Source: Arthrobacter sp. FW305-BF8
Lineage (GTDB): Bacteria > Actinomycetota > Actinomycetes > Actinomycetales > Micrococcaceae
Reading direction: 5' to 3'
Assembly (NCBI RefSeq): GCF_021789315.1
Contig: NZ_CP084561.1
Location: 682,001 to 746,000 of the forward strand
Length of the DNA: 64,000 bases
Below, one piece after another: positions 7,326 through 15,997 of the stretch (position 1 is its first letter; each line of letters starts with the position of its first letter). The translations under genes and the position numbers were made by a program. The notes beneath the pieces are model-generated. The model saw nothing but the letters and a program-made list of their open reading frames with translations, had not been told where the DNA came from and did no database searches.

Positions 7326-10300
7326 GTGAAATCAGCAGGAAAAAGCTTATTCCGAAGCCGGGGGGCCGGGAAAGCAGTGGCACTGGCTGTCGGCTTGCCT
7401 TTGCTTCTTTCGTCGGTCGGCGCGCTGCCGGCAACCGCGGCGCCGTCGCAGGTTGCGGCGACGGCCGCACAGCAAAAGAACGTTGACCCCAACGACTACT
7501 CGGCCGGCCGCTACATTGTGGTCCTGACCGAGAAGCCCGCCGCCACCTACGAGGGCGGCACTCCGGGCCTGCAGGCCACAAAGCCGCGGTCCGGCCATAA
7601 ACTCGACGCCGACCGGGCAGAGGTACGCAAGTACCAGGCCCACTTGGAGGCGAAACAGGCCGCGCTGGCTCAGAAGGAAAACGTGCAGATCCGCCGCAAA
7701 TACACGGCGGCACTCAATGGTTTCACCGCCAGGCTTACCGCCGACCAGGCCGTGAACCTTGCCAAGAACCCTGAGGTCCTCGCGGTGGCACCCGATACCC
7801 AGCAGGCCCCGGACTACTCCACCACGGACTTCCTCAAACTCAGCGGAGCCTATGGCACGTGGAACAGGCAGTTCGGCGGAAAGGCCGGCGCCGGCAAGGG
7901 TGTTGTGGTGGGCGTCATCGACTCCGGCTACACGCCGGGCAGCCAGTTCTTCGCCGGCACTGAGGTTGCACAGCTCAAGGGCAACCCGCAGGTAGGCGTT
8001 CCCTACCGCACTGCCGGCGGCAACATCGCGATGCTGAAAGCAGACGGCAGCACCTTCGAGGGCGAGTGCCAAACGGGCGAAGAGTTCAACGGTACGGCCT
8101 GCAACTCCAAGGTCCTCAGTGCCAGGTACTTCTCCGACGCCTTCGAGGATTCCGTGCCCAAGCAGGACCGGGCGCCGGAGGAATTGATTTCGCCGGTGGA
8201 CGTGGGAAGCCACGGAACCCACACGGCAAGCACCGCGGCCGGCAATGCCGACGTGGAAACCTTCGTCGACGGCCGCAGCTTCGGCCTGACCGGCGGCATC
8301 GCACCGGCCGCCAAGCTTGCCACCTACAAGATCTGCTGGGAGGACAACGATCCCAACACGGGCGGCTGCTACACCTCGGCCGCTGTCGACGCCATCAACC
8401 AGGCCGTACTCGACGGCGTGGATGTCCTCAACTACTCGATCTCGGGCACCACGTCCACCACGACGGACCCGGTGTCCATGGCGTTCCTGTCCGCAGCCTC
8501 CGCTGGCATCTTCGTGGCCACCTCCGCGGGCAACTCCGGCCCCGAAGCCAGCACCGTGAACCACGGCGAGCCGTGGGTCACCACCGTTGCGGCCAGCAGC
8601 TTCTCCCAGGAGCTGCAGGGCACCGTGGAGTTCTCCGACGGCAGCAAGTTCCGCGGCGCCAGCATCATGAACCGTGAAGTTTCCGGCGCGGGCGTTGTGC
8701 TCGCCGCCAGTGCAGCATCCGGACAGGCCGCCGACCCTGCACTGTGTGCCCCAGGCTCCCTCGACCCGGCCAAGATCGCCGGCAAGGTGGTGGTCTGTGA
8801 CCGGGGCGTCTACGACCGGGTGGCCAAGAGCGCCGAAGTTGCGCGGGGTGGCGGGGTGGGCATGATCCTCGTGAACCTGGCCGCGTCATCGCTCGACGCC
8901 GACAAGCACTCCGTCCCTACCGTGCACGTGAATCCGCCTGCCACGGAAACCATCAAGGCCAAGGTGACGGCGAACCCGGCCATCACGGTCTCGCTGGTCA
9001 ACAAGGACACCACGGGACTGCCCGCAGAGGCGCAGCCGCAGATCGCCGGTTTCTCCTCCCGCGGACCGCTCCTCGCTACCGACTCTGACCTGCTGAAGCC
9101 CGACGTGGCCGCACCCGGCGTCGCCGTCCTGGCCGGTGTTTCTCCGATCGGTGCCGCCGGCGACGACTTCGGCTTCATGTCTGGCACGTCCATGGCGTCG
9201 CCCCACGTGGCCGGCTTCGGTGCCCTCATCCTGGGCAAGAATCCCACCTGGTCCCCGGCCGCCGTGAAGTCGGCCATGATGACCACCGCCAGCGACGTCA
9301 AGCTCGCAGACGGCAGCAAGAACACGGACGTCCTCGCCACCGGCGCGGGACAGGTCGACCCCGCCCGCGTCCTGGATCCGGGCCTCGTGTACGACGCCAC
9401 CACCGACGATTACCTGCGGTTCATCCAGGGAACCGGCATGGACCTTGGCATGCCCGGGCTTGGCAGCACGCGGTCCCGCGACATGAACGTCCCGTCCTTC
9501 TCGCTCGGAAACCTGGCCGGCAGGATCGAGGTCACCCGGACGGTGACCGCCCTGACACCGGGTGTGTACAGCGCGAAGGCCAGCGTGCCCGGAGTGAAGG
9601 TCACGGTGACGCCGTCGGTCCTGTCCTTCAGCGCGGCGGGCGAGAAGCGCACGTTCAAGGTGGCCTTTGAAAACCAGAGCGCCAAGCTGGGCGAGTTCGC
9701 CGCGGGTTCCCTCACGTGGCAGGGTGCCAACAAGACCGTGACCTCACCCATTGCGGTGCGGCCGCAGTCGGTGGTTGCGCCCAAGAACATTGCGTTCACC
9801 TCCCAAGGGGCCAACGGTTCCGGGAACATCGGCATCGTCTCGGGGTCGAACTCGCGCACGAACGTGACACTCGACGGCCTGTCGAAGGCGGACTCCTCGG
9901 CCATCGAGCTCGTACCCGGTCCCTTCCGGTACGAGGCCGACGCCTCGAACTTCGTCAAGACGGTGGAAGTTCCGGCCGGCGTGCCCCTGGCCAAGCTGTC
10001 CGTGATTTCCGCGGATGAGAACGCCGACTTCGACATGGTGGTGGTCACGCCGGACGGGCAGGCAATTGTGGTCGCCACGGCCTCGGCGAGCGAGTCTGTT
10101 TCGATTCCGAACCCTGCTGCCGGTACCTACCAGATGTTCGTGAATCTCTACGACAGTCCCAACCAGCAGGCCACCAAGGCCTCGGTGGATGCTGCGGTCC
10201 TCGGGGCGAATGAGGGCAACGCCACCGTGACTCCTGATCCGGTCCGCCTTGCGAACGGGCTCAGCGGGAAGCTCGCCCTCACCTGGAAAAACCTGGCGCC

Positions 10301-10481
10301 CGGCTCCTACATCGGGCGGATCACCTTCGACGGGGCCAGCGCCCCGACGTTCGTGAGCGTCGTGGTGGCGGAGGGCGGCGCCGTCGCGGTTGCACCGGCT
10401 TCGGAAGATCCGAAGAAAAAGAAGGAACGGGGTAAGGTCCAGAACCAGGACCTGACGCGGTCACCGGATAACTCCATCTAG
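7326..10481 (+). CDS. Secreted subtilase (S8) with I9 propeptide, PA, Fn3-like and PPC-like domains
   Basis: This 1051-residue serine protease starts at GTG 7326 with AGGAAAGG about 12 bases upstream. A signal peptide (basic start, hydrophobic core AVALAVGLPLLL, end near ATAAP at about 40) is followed by an inhibitor-I9 propeptide (about 60-155). The catalytic residues are all present: Asp199 (GVIDSG), His296 (GSHGTHTAS), oxyanion Asn403 (AGNSGP) and Ser622 (GTSMASPH). A protease-associated domain is inserted at about 440-560, as in plant-type cucumisin-like subtilases. The tail holds an Fn3-like domain and a PPC-like domain (FDMVVVTPDG, then AAGTYQMFVNLYD). It is a close paralogue of the protease at 12863-15307 but has about 230 extra C-terminal residues, ending in a Lys-rich stretch. 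Confidence 0.95.
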   Translation: MKSAGKSLFRSRGAGKAVALAVGLPLLLSSVGALPATAAPSQVAATAAQQKNVDPNDYSAGRYIVVLTEKPAATYEGGTPGLQATKPRSGHKLDADRAEVRKYQAHLEAKQAALAQKENVQIRRKYTAALNGFTARLTADQAVNLAKNPEVLAVAPDTQQAPDYSTTDFLKLSGAYGTWNRQFGGKAGAGKGVVVGVIDSGYTPGSQFFAGTEVAQLKGNPQVGVPYRTAGGNIAMLKADGSTFEGECQTGEEFNGTACNSKVLSARYFSDAFEDSVPKQDRAPEELISPVDVGSHGTHTASTAAGNADVETFVDGRSFGLTGGIAPAAKLATYKICWEDNDPNTGGCYTSAAVDAINQAVLDGVDVLNYSISGTTSTTTDPVSMAFLSAASAGIFVATSAGNSGPEASTVNHGEPWVTTVAASSFSQELQGTVEFSDGSKFRGASIMNREVSGAGVVLAASAASGQAADPALCAPGSLDPAKIAGKVVVCDRGVYDRVAKSAEVARGGGVGMILVNLAASSLDADKHSVPTVHVNPPATETIKAKVTANPAITVSLVNKDTTGLPAEAQPQIAGFSSRGPLLATDSDLLKPDVAAPGVAVLAGVSPIGAAGDDFGFMSGTSMASPHVAGFGALILGKNPTWSPAAVKSAMMTTASDVKLADGSKNTDVLATGAGQVDPARVLDPGLVYDATTDDYLRFIQGTGMDLGMPGLGSTRSRDMNVPSFSLGNLAGRIEVTRTVTALTPGVYSAKASVPGVKVTVTPSVLSFSAAGEKRTFKVAFENQSAKLGEFAAGSLTWQGANKTVTSPIAVRPQSVVAPKNIAFTSQGANGSGNIGIVSGSNSRTNVTLDGLSKADSSAIELVPGPFRYEADASNFVKTVEVPAGVPLAKLSVISADENADFDMVVVTPDGQAIVVATASASESVSIPNPAAGTYQMFVNLYDSPNQQATKASVDAAVLGANEGNATVTPDPVRLANGLSGKLALTWKNLAPGSYIGRITFDGASAPTFVSVVVAEGGAVAVAPASEDPKKKKERGKVQNQDLTRSPDNSI

Positions 10482-10518
10482 GAAGGTCCCGGAACGCGGC
10501 TCCCGAAGGGGCCACACA

Positions 10519-10569
10519 GCGAAGGCCGGCGGGCATAGCGCAAATTGCCAAAGTCCCGCCGGCCTTCGC
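10519..10569. terminator. Hairpin terminator between convergent genes
   Basis: GCGAAGGCCGGCGGG (10519-10533) pairs perfectly with CCCGCCGGCCTTCGC (10555-10569), 15 bp. It lies between the subtilase stop and the convergent SSI-like gene, so it can serve both. No T-tract is visible. Confidence 0.75.
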
Positions 10570-10620
10570 CGTGCCATCCCTCTGTTCGAGCACCTGGGGG
10601 CAGCGCAGATCTCGCCGGGC

Positions 10621-11025
10621 TCAGATGGCGCCCGTGGACCCTGCCACCCCGCCCAGCAGCGGGGACAGCGCCCGCCAGCGGGCAATTTCACAACCGTCCG
10701 TCATGGAGAACCGCGAGTTCACCGTGCGGCCGTTGAAAATGCCGGTGACCACGGCCACCTGGGGGCCGCCGTACTGCTGGGTGCACAGCCTGGGCGGGCC
10801 CGGTTCGGGGAAAAAGATCCGTTCGCCGAAGCGTGCGACGGCGGCAATCGCCGCCGCTGGATCCGGCAGGGTTGATTCCACCAGTAGGCCGGAACGGCTG
10901 ACCAGGACAAAGATGTGTTCGGGGCCGCCCGGGGCGTGGGTGAGGGCGACGGTCAGTTCAAGGTCTGCGTCCGGAGGCAGGGCCACGTCCGGGCCTGCGC
11001 CCGGGAACGGAGGTGTGCCACTCAT
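10621..11025 (-). CDS. SSI-like protein without signal peptide
   Basis: The 134-residue product aligns by eye with the C-terminal domain of the lipoprotein at 11983-12621: CTQQYGGPQVAVVTG with FNGRTVNSRFSMTDGCEIARW is nearly the same as CTQQYGGPQVATVTG with VNGTPVEASFALRDGCQIGAW. That segment corresponds to the reactive-site loop and second disulfide of Streptomyces subtilisin inhibitors (SSI). Here Cys81 and Cys112 are kept, 31 apart. The first SSI Cys pair is lost (VLVSRSG and AAIAAVARF at the matching places), and there is no signal peptide. The ATG overlaps the stop of the upstream gene (ATGA). It may be a cytoplasmic relative with another role, or a decaying copy. Confidence 0.65.
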   Translation of the reverse strand: MSGTPPFPGAGPDVALPPDADLELTVALTHAPGGPEHIFVLVSRSGLLVESTLPDPAAAIAAVARFGERIFFPEPGPPRLCTQQYGGPQVAVVTGIFNGRTVNSRFSMTDGCEIARWRALSPLLGGVAGSTGAI

Positions 11026-11978
11026 CGTTCGGTCTCCGTTCCGAGGCTGCCGAAGAGCGGCGCGAGGGCGGCCATGAGCCTGCCGCGCAGCTCCTGGGCT
11101 TCCGCCGAGAAGGCTCGCTGCTGCTCCACGTAGGCAGCCTTGCCGTCGGGGGTCTCAATCGGAATGGCGGGGTAACCCCAGTCCGTGAGGTCGTAGGGGG
11201 AGGCCTGCATGTCCATGGCCCGCACCCGCCAGGACAGCTCGAAGCAGTCCATGACGAGTTCGCTGGGCAGGGCAGGGGAGAGCTTGTACGCCCACTTGTA
11301 AAGGTCCATGTTGGCGTGCAGGCAGCCGGGCTGCTCCATGGTCCGCTGGTTCTCCCGGCTGGGGGAAAGCTCGTTCAGGGGCACGGCGTCGGGTGTGTAG
11401 AACCGGAACGCGTCGAAGTGCGAGCAGCGGATCCTGTTGTCCTCGACCACCTTGTCCGTGCCCGCACCGCCGAGCCGCAGCTTAAGGTACTCGTGGCGCA
11501 GCTCGAACTTCTCCTGCCGGTAGACCATGGCCCACTCGTGCAGGCCGAAGCAGCCGAACTGCGCCGGCCGCGCGGCCGTTCCGGCCAGAATGATCCGGGC
11601 AAACAGGACGGCCTCGCGCCGTTCGGCCAGGAACGACTGACGGTCGAACACCACCGCGGTACTGCCGGGCGGGAGGCCCGCGCTGGCCAGCTCACCGCCG
11701 TCGAGCGCTTTGTAGAATTTCCAGTCCTTGCGGGCAGCCGCCTCCGTTCCGGAGAGGACGGCACCATCGCCGGGATGCCAGCGCAGCAGCTGGCCGGGCT
11801 TTTGCGTGTAGTACGTGAAGAGGAAGTCCTCCACGGGATGCTTCCGCCCCGCGGAGCGGCGGGCAAGGTAGGGATCGGCGTAACGGCGCACCCGGCGCAC
11901 GTGAGCGGCTTCCCGTCCCCGCCAGTCAGCAGATGAGAGGACCTGGGCGGCGGGGATCGTCAATGCAGTACCTGCCAC
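11022..11978 (-). CDS. Conserved actinobacterial protein, often labelled 3-methyladenine DNA glycosylase
   Basis: The predicted 318 residues contain ADWRGREAAHVRRV, KHPVEDFLFTYYTQKPGQLLRWHPG, FGCFGLHEWAMVYR, RIRCSHFDAFRFYTP and QPGCLHANMDLYKWAYKL. I recognise this conserved, His-rich actinobacterial family. Databases often label it 3-methyladenine DNA glycosylase, but I see no helix-hairpin-helix motif to support that name. The start was set at GTG 11978, just after the lipoprotein stop (11983), because a longer frame would overlap that gene; TTG 11963 is an alternative. It ends in an ATGA overlap with the SSI-like gene, so all three minus-strand genes are probably one operon. Confidence 0.65.
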   Translation of the reverse strand: MAGTALTIPAAQVLSSADWRGREAAHVRRVRRYADPYLARRSAGRKHPVEDFLFTYYTQKPGQLLRWHPGDGAVLSGTEAAARKDWKFYKALDGGELASAGLPPGSTAVVFDRQSFLAERREAVLFARIILAGTAARPAQFGCFGLHEWAMVYRQEKFELRHEYLKLRLGGAGTDKVVEDNRIRCSHFDAFRFYTPDAVPLNELSPSRENQRTMEQPGCLHANMDLYKWAYKLSPALPSELVMDCFELSWRVRAMDMQASPYDLTDWGYPAIPIETPDGKAAYVEQQRAFSAEAQELRGRLMAALAPLFGSLGTETER

Positions 11979-11982
11979 GGTG

Positions 11983-12621
11983 CTAGAGAGCCCCGCCTGC
12001 AGCACCGAGGATGTCCTTGGCGGCGTTCCAGGCTCCGATCTGGCAGCCGTCCCGCAGGGCGAAGGAGGCCTCCACAGGAGTGCCATTGACTTCGCCCGTC
12101 ACGGTGGCCACCTGCGGCCCGCCATACTGCTGCGTGCAGGAGATGCCCTTGGACGGCGCCGCGGGGTTCACGATGGCTGCGTTGTCCTTCAGCGACGCGC
12201 AGGCTGCTGCGGCGGTGGGGTGCTGGCTTTCGGCCATTGGCGCGCCGCCCTTGCAGACCAGCGTGTAATTGGCGGCCTTTCCGTCCTTCGACGCTTTGAC
12301 CGTGATGGACAGTTCGGCATCGCCGGCGCCCGGTCCGGACGGCAGGGGAGAAGCGGCAGGGGGTGCGGGCGCCGGGACGGTCGTTTCGGCGTCGGGCGGT
12401 GTGGAGCCTGGCGCCGGGGTACCGGGAGTGCCGGTGCCGGGGGTTTCTGTGCCCGGTGTCTCGGTGCCCGGTGAAGAAGTCCCGGGCGATGGCGTCCCCG
12501 GCGAGCCGGTGGTGGTCCCGGGGGTGGCCGAAGGCTGGCCGGTTCCGGTGTTCGGGGTGCAGGCTGCGAGACCGCCCGTCGCTGCGAGGGCGAGCAGCAC
12601 AGAAATCAGTTGCTTGCGCAT
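11983..12621 (-). CDS. SSI-family-like protease inhibitor lipoprotein
   Basis: The 212-residue lipoprotein starts at ATG 12621, with GAGGAG about eight bases upstream. The lipobox LAAC places the lipidated Cys at 21. A stalk of PGT/PGTET repeats and Pro/Ala follows (about 22-100), then a globular domain (about 101-212). In it YTLVC, HPTAAAACASL, GISCTQQYGGP and RDGCQIGAW match the order and spacing of the four SSI cysteines: 123 and 141, 162 and 193 (SSI has 15 and 30 apart; here 18 and 31). By that alignment the reactive site would be CTQQY, with P1 Gln instead of the SSI Met. It would sit on the outer membrane face, beside two secreted subtilases transcribed from flanking genes. Confidence 0.75.
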   Translation of the reverse strand: MRKQLISVLLALAATGGLAACTPNTGTGQPSATPGTTTGSPGTPSPGTSSPGTETPGTETPGTGTPGTPAPGSTPPDAETTVPAPAPPAASPLPSGPGAGDAELSITVKASKDGKAANYTLVCKGGAPMAESQHPTAAAACASLKDNAAIVNPAAPSKGISCTQQYGGPQVATVTGEVNGTPVEASFALRDGCQIGAWNAAKDILGAAGGAL

Positions 12622-12862
12622 GCCGGGTCTCCTCAAGTTTTTCCCATTCTACCGTCGGGGCCCCGGGCCGTCCGGTACAGCCGGATAACGGTACCCGGCA
12701 ATTGCTAACGGAAGGGTATCGATTCTTGGGGGCGTCCGCGGTATCTTTCTGACATCAACGGGTGCGCGGCATAACCAAATAGTGATGACGCCCATGGGGG
12801 GGCAGAGCGTCCAGTTCGTGGGACCAAAGGTCTACAGGTCCTGAACCAAGGAAGGCATCCCC

Positions 12863-15307
12863 ATGATCCCTCAGCAATCCACTGCCCGCCCCGGACACGG
12901 CAGTAGGCTGCCGGCCATCTTCGCCGTAGCCCTTGCCATGGTCATCGGCCAGGGCCTCGCCGGACCGACGGCGGCGGCTCCAGTAGCTGCATCGGCGCAG
13001 CCGGCTGCTCTCCAGCCAATCGCCGCCCAGCCGGCGGCGTCGCCGCTCGACGACGGCCACTACATCGTGATGCTCAAGGACAAGCCGCTGGCCACCTACT
13101 CCGGTGGCGTCCCGGGCATCCCGGGCACGGCGGTGCCGAAGGGCAAGAAGCTGAACCCCTCCGGCCCCAACTCCCGCAAATACGATACTCATCTCAGGGC
13201 CAAGCAGCAGCGGGCGGCGGCATCCAAGGGCGTGACCATCAACAGGAGCTACACCCTGGCCCTCAACGGGTTCAGCGCTGTACTTTCCGCGGCGCAGGCC
13301 AAGGCGCTCGCCGGTGACAGCAGCGTGCTGGCCGTGGTCCCGGACGGCATGCGCAAGCCGGACTACTCGAGCACCGACTTCCTTGGACTTCCCGGCGGCA
13401 ACGGCGTGTGGGACCAGCAGTTCGGCGGCACGGGTGAGGCGGGCAAGGGCGTCGTCGTGGGCGTGGTGGACACCGGCTACACGCCCGACAACCCGTTCTT
13501 CGCGGGGGACACCGTTGATCCGCTGTCCGGCACCCCGGACGTCGGCGTGCCGTACCGCCTCCAGGGCAACGTGATCGCAATGCGGAAGGCCAACGGCGGA
13601 ACTTTCGTGGGTAACTGCGTGGCCGGCGACGGTTTCGACGGCACGGAATGCAACAGCAAGGTCATCGGCGCCAGGTTCTACGACAAGGCCTACAAGGCGG
13701 CGGTCCCCCCGGAATTCCGGTCCCCGAGTGAGAAGTTCTCGCCGCTGGACGTTAACGGCCACGGATCCCACACGGGCAGCACCGCAGCCGGCAACAGTGA
13801 CGTCACCCAGACGGTAGGCGGCCGGGACTTTGGCAAGAGCTCAGGCGTTGCGCCGGCGGCCAAGATTGCCGTTTACAAGGTCTGCTGGGAAGGCTCCATT
13901 CCTGAGGCTACCGGGTGCGTTGAGTCGGACATTCTTAACGCCATCCAGGATGCCGTCCTCGACGGCGTGGACGTGTTGAACTTCTCCATCTCGGGAAACA
14001 ACAACTCCACTGTCGACGCCGTTTCGCTCGCGTTCCTGAACGCCGCGGCCGCAGGGATCTTTGTGGCCGCCTCCGCCGGCAATTCCGGTCCGGTGGTCTC
14101 GACCGTCAACCACGCCGGACCCTGGATCACCAGCGTGGCCGCCTCGACCTTCGACAACACGCTGCGCGGAACCGCGGAACTGTCGGACGGCAGCAAGTTC
14201 GCCGGCGCAAGTGTCATGGGCAGCGAGGTTGACTCCAAGCCGATCGTGCTGGCCGTGGACGTGAAAGCGGCCGCAGCGCTGGCTACAGATGCGGCGCTGT
14301 GCGCGCCGAACTCCCTGGACCCGGCCAAGGTTGCGAACAAGATTGTGGTCTGCGACCGCGGCGTTGTGGCACGCGTTGACAAGAGCGCCGAGGTCAAGCG
14401 CGCCGGCGGTGTGGGCATGGTCCTGGTCAACCTGACGCCGGGCTCCCTCGACGCCGATCTGCACAGTGTCCCCACGGTCCACACAGGCGACCCGAAGATC
14501 AAGGACCTGGTGGCGGCAACTCCGGGCATGACGGCAAACCTCAAGGCGACCGACACCACCGGAGCCGAGCCCCCGGCGGTGCCGCAGATTGCCGAATTCT
14601 CCTCGCGCGGACCCACCCTGGCATCCAACGGAGACCTGCTCAAGCCTGACGTTGCGGCTCCTGGCGTGGCAGTGCTTGCCGCTGTTTCGCCCATAGGATT
14701 CAAGGGCGAGAATTTCGGCTTCCTGTCCGGCACGTCGATGGCATCGCCGCACATCGCCGGCTCGGGAGCCCTGCTGCTCGGCAAGAACCCGCAGTGGTCC
14801 CCGGCCGCCGTGAAGTCAGCCATCATGACTACGGCCTACGACCTGGTCAACGCGGCCGGCGCCAAAGTGCATAACGTCTTTGCCCAGGGCGCCGGCCATG
14901 TTGATCCCGCCCGGTTCGACTCCCCGGGACTCGTTTACGACGCCGGCATCAGTGACTGGATGGGCTTCCTCCAGGGACAGGGAATCGACCTTGGCGTCGC
15001 CCCCATCGCGGCCAAGGACGTCAACCTTCCCTCGGTGGCACTGGGAGCCATGTCCGGCAGCCAGACAGTCACCCGGCGGGTCACGGCGGTCACGGCGGGA
15101 ACCTACCAGGCAGCGATCACCCTTCCGGGCATTACGGCCACTGTCAGTCCGGCAGAAGTGACGCTGGCGGAGGGTGAAAGTGCCACGGTCACCATCACGT
15201 TCACTACCGCTGGGGCGCCGCTGAACGCGTACTCCACCGGATCCCTGACCTGGACGTCAGGCGACAACACTGTCCGTTCACCGGTGGCGGTGCGCCCGGT
15301 GCCGTAG
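12863..15307 (+). CDS. Secreted subtilase (S8) with I9 propeptide and PA domain
   Basis: The 814-residue protease has AAGGAAGG upstream of ATG 12863 and a signal peptide (RLPAIFAVALAMVIGQGLA, end near TAAAP at about 39). An I9-type propeptide (about 65-165) precedes the catalytic domain with Asp203 (GVVDTG), His300 (GHGSHTGS), Asn407 (AGNSGP) and Ser625 (GTSMASPH). A PA domain is inserted at about 445-560, and an Fn3-like domain ends the protein. It is the shorter paralogue of the 7326-10481 protease. Two such large extracellular subtilases probably degrade environmental protein. The catalytic domain is 60-70 percent identical by eye to its paralogue, so tandem duplication is likely. Confidence 0.95.
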   Translation: MIPQQSTARPGHGSRLPAIFAVALAMVIGQGLAGPTAAAPVAASAQPAALQPIAAQPAASPLDDGHYIVMLKDKPLATYSGGVPGIPGTAVPKGKKLNPSGPNSRKYDTHLRAKQQRAAASKGVTINRSYTLALNGFSAVLSAAQAKALAGDSSVLAVVPDGMRKPDYSSTDFLGLPGGNGVWDQQFGGTGEAGKGVVVGVVDTGYTPDNPFFAGDTVDPLSGTPDVGVPYRLQGNVIAMRKANGGTFVGNCVAGDGFDGTECNSKVIGARFYDKAYKAAVPPEFRSPSEKFSPLDVNGHGSHTGSTAAGNSDVTQTVGGRDFGKSSGVAPAAKIAVYKVCWEGSIPEATGCVESDILNAIQDAVLDGVDVLNFSISGNNNSTVDAVSLAFLNAAAAGIFVAASAGNSGPVVSTVNHAGPWITSVAASTFDNTLRGTAELSDGSKFAGASVMGSEVDSKPIVLAVDVKAAAALATDAALCAPNSLDPAKVANKIVVCDRGVVARVDKSAEVKRAGGVGMVLVNLTPGSLDADLHSVPTVHTGDPKIKDLVAATPGMTANLKATDTTGAEPPAVPQIAEFSSRGPTLASNGDLLKPDVAAPGVAVLAAVSPIGFKGENFGFLSGTSMASPHIAGSGALLLGKNPQWSPAAVKSAIMTTAYDLVNAAGAKVHNVFAQGAGHVDPARFDSPGLVYDAGISDWMGFLQGQGIDLGVAPIAAKDVNLPSVALGAMSGSQTVTRRVTAVTAGTYQAAITLPGITATVSPAEVTLAEGESATVTITFTTAGAPLNAYSTGSLTWTSGDNTVRSPVAVRPVP

Positions 15308-15344
15308 TGCAGTTGGTCCAAGGAGCGCAGTTGGTCCAGGACGG

Positions 15345-15386
15345 ACGACGCCGGGACTCACCGCTGGTGGTGAGTCCCGGCGTCGT
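15345..15386. terminator. 18-bp hairpin terminator
   Basis: ACGACGCCGGGACTCACC (15345-15362) pairs perfectly with GGTGAGTCCCGGCGTCGT (15369-15386) around a six-base loop. It lies between the subtilase stop and the convergent MarR gene. It has no T-run, as is usual in high-GC actinobacteria. Confidence 0.85.
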
Positions 15387-15415
15387 GCGTGGACCGGTTG
15401 AAAAGCAAAAGGAAG

Positions 15416-15922
15416 TCAGCCATGGGCGGAGCCTGTGGCGGCAATCAGGTCCATCATGGAGCTATGCAGGCTCTCCACCTGGTCCCGGCTGAGGCCCAGC
15501 TTGGCCATCATGGTCCCGGGAACTGCCGTGGCCTGCTGGCGGAGGGCCGCCCCTTGCGGAGTCAGGTCCACCGCCAGGGCCCGCTCGTTCCCCTCCACGC
15601 GCCTGCGCGTGATGAGGCCGGCCGCTTCCAGGCGCCGGAGAAGAGGGGAGATGGTCGCGGGCTCGTGCAGGAGGGCCTGGCTGATATCGCGGACGGTGCG
15701 CGGGCTGGCCTCCCAAAGGCACAGCATGACCAAGTACTGGGGATGGGTGAGCCCCAGCCTGTCCAGCACGGGCTTGTAGGCGCCGACGACGCTGCGCGAG
15801 GCGACGGTCAGGGCGAAGCACAGTTGCCGTTCCAGAAGGAGGTCGTCCTGCTCGGAAGCGGGCATTGCGGCTGGTCCGGCCGTGCCGGCGGCCGGGGATT
15901 TCGGGCGGGTGGTGATGAGCAT
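15416..15922 (-). CDS. MarR-family, OhrR-type redox regulator
   Basis: The protein (168 residues from ATG 15922) is a winged-helix MarR repressor. Its N-terminus reads QLCFALTVASRSVVGAYKP then LGLTHPQYLVMLCLWE, which is the OhrR subfamily pattern; the Cys in QLCFAL matches the peroxide-sensing Cys15 of Bacillus OhrR. The wing and recognition helix follow (HEPATISPLLRRLEAAGLI). OhrR normally represses an organic-hydroperoxide reductase gene, but no ohr is visible here; the divergent neighbours are two small proteins. The start is uncertain: AAAGGG abuts the ATG, and TTG 15931 is another option. A perfect palindrome upstream is the likely operator. Confidence 0.85.
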   Translation of the reverse strand: MLITTRPKSPAAGTAGPAAMPASEQDDLLLERQLCFALTVASRSVVGAYKPVLDRLGLTHPQYLVMLCLWEASPRTVRDISQALLHEPATISPLLRRLEAAGLITRRRVEGNERALAVDLTPQGAALRQQATAVPGTMMAKLGLSRDQVESLHSSMMDLIAATGSAHG

Positions 15923-15934
15923 CCCTTTCAATCG

Positions 15935-15958
15935 TTAGTGCACTAATCATTAGTGTAT
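15935..15958. promoter_or_regulatory. Probable MarR/OhrR operator
   Basis: TTAGTGCACTAA (15935-15946) is a perfect 12-bp palindrome of the size MarR proteins bind, and a further half-site TTAGTGTAT follows from 15950. It lies immediately upstream of the OhrR-type gene and in front of the divergent small genes. TATCCT at 15956-15961 could be their -10 box. Confidence 0.65.
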
Positions 15959-15997
15959 CCTTGATTGTGGCAGTAGTCGTGGAATGGAGTGGACACC

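Noticed and set aside
15308..15342. Duplicated GCAGTTGGTCCA just after the second subtilase gene
   Set aside because: Two 12-bp copies next to a terminator are too short to call an attachment site or target duplication, and no mobile element is nearby.
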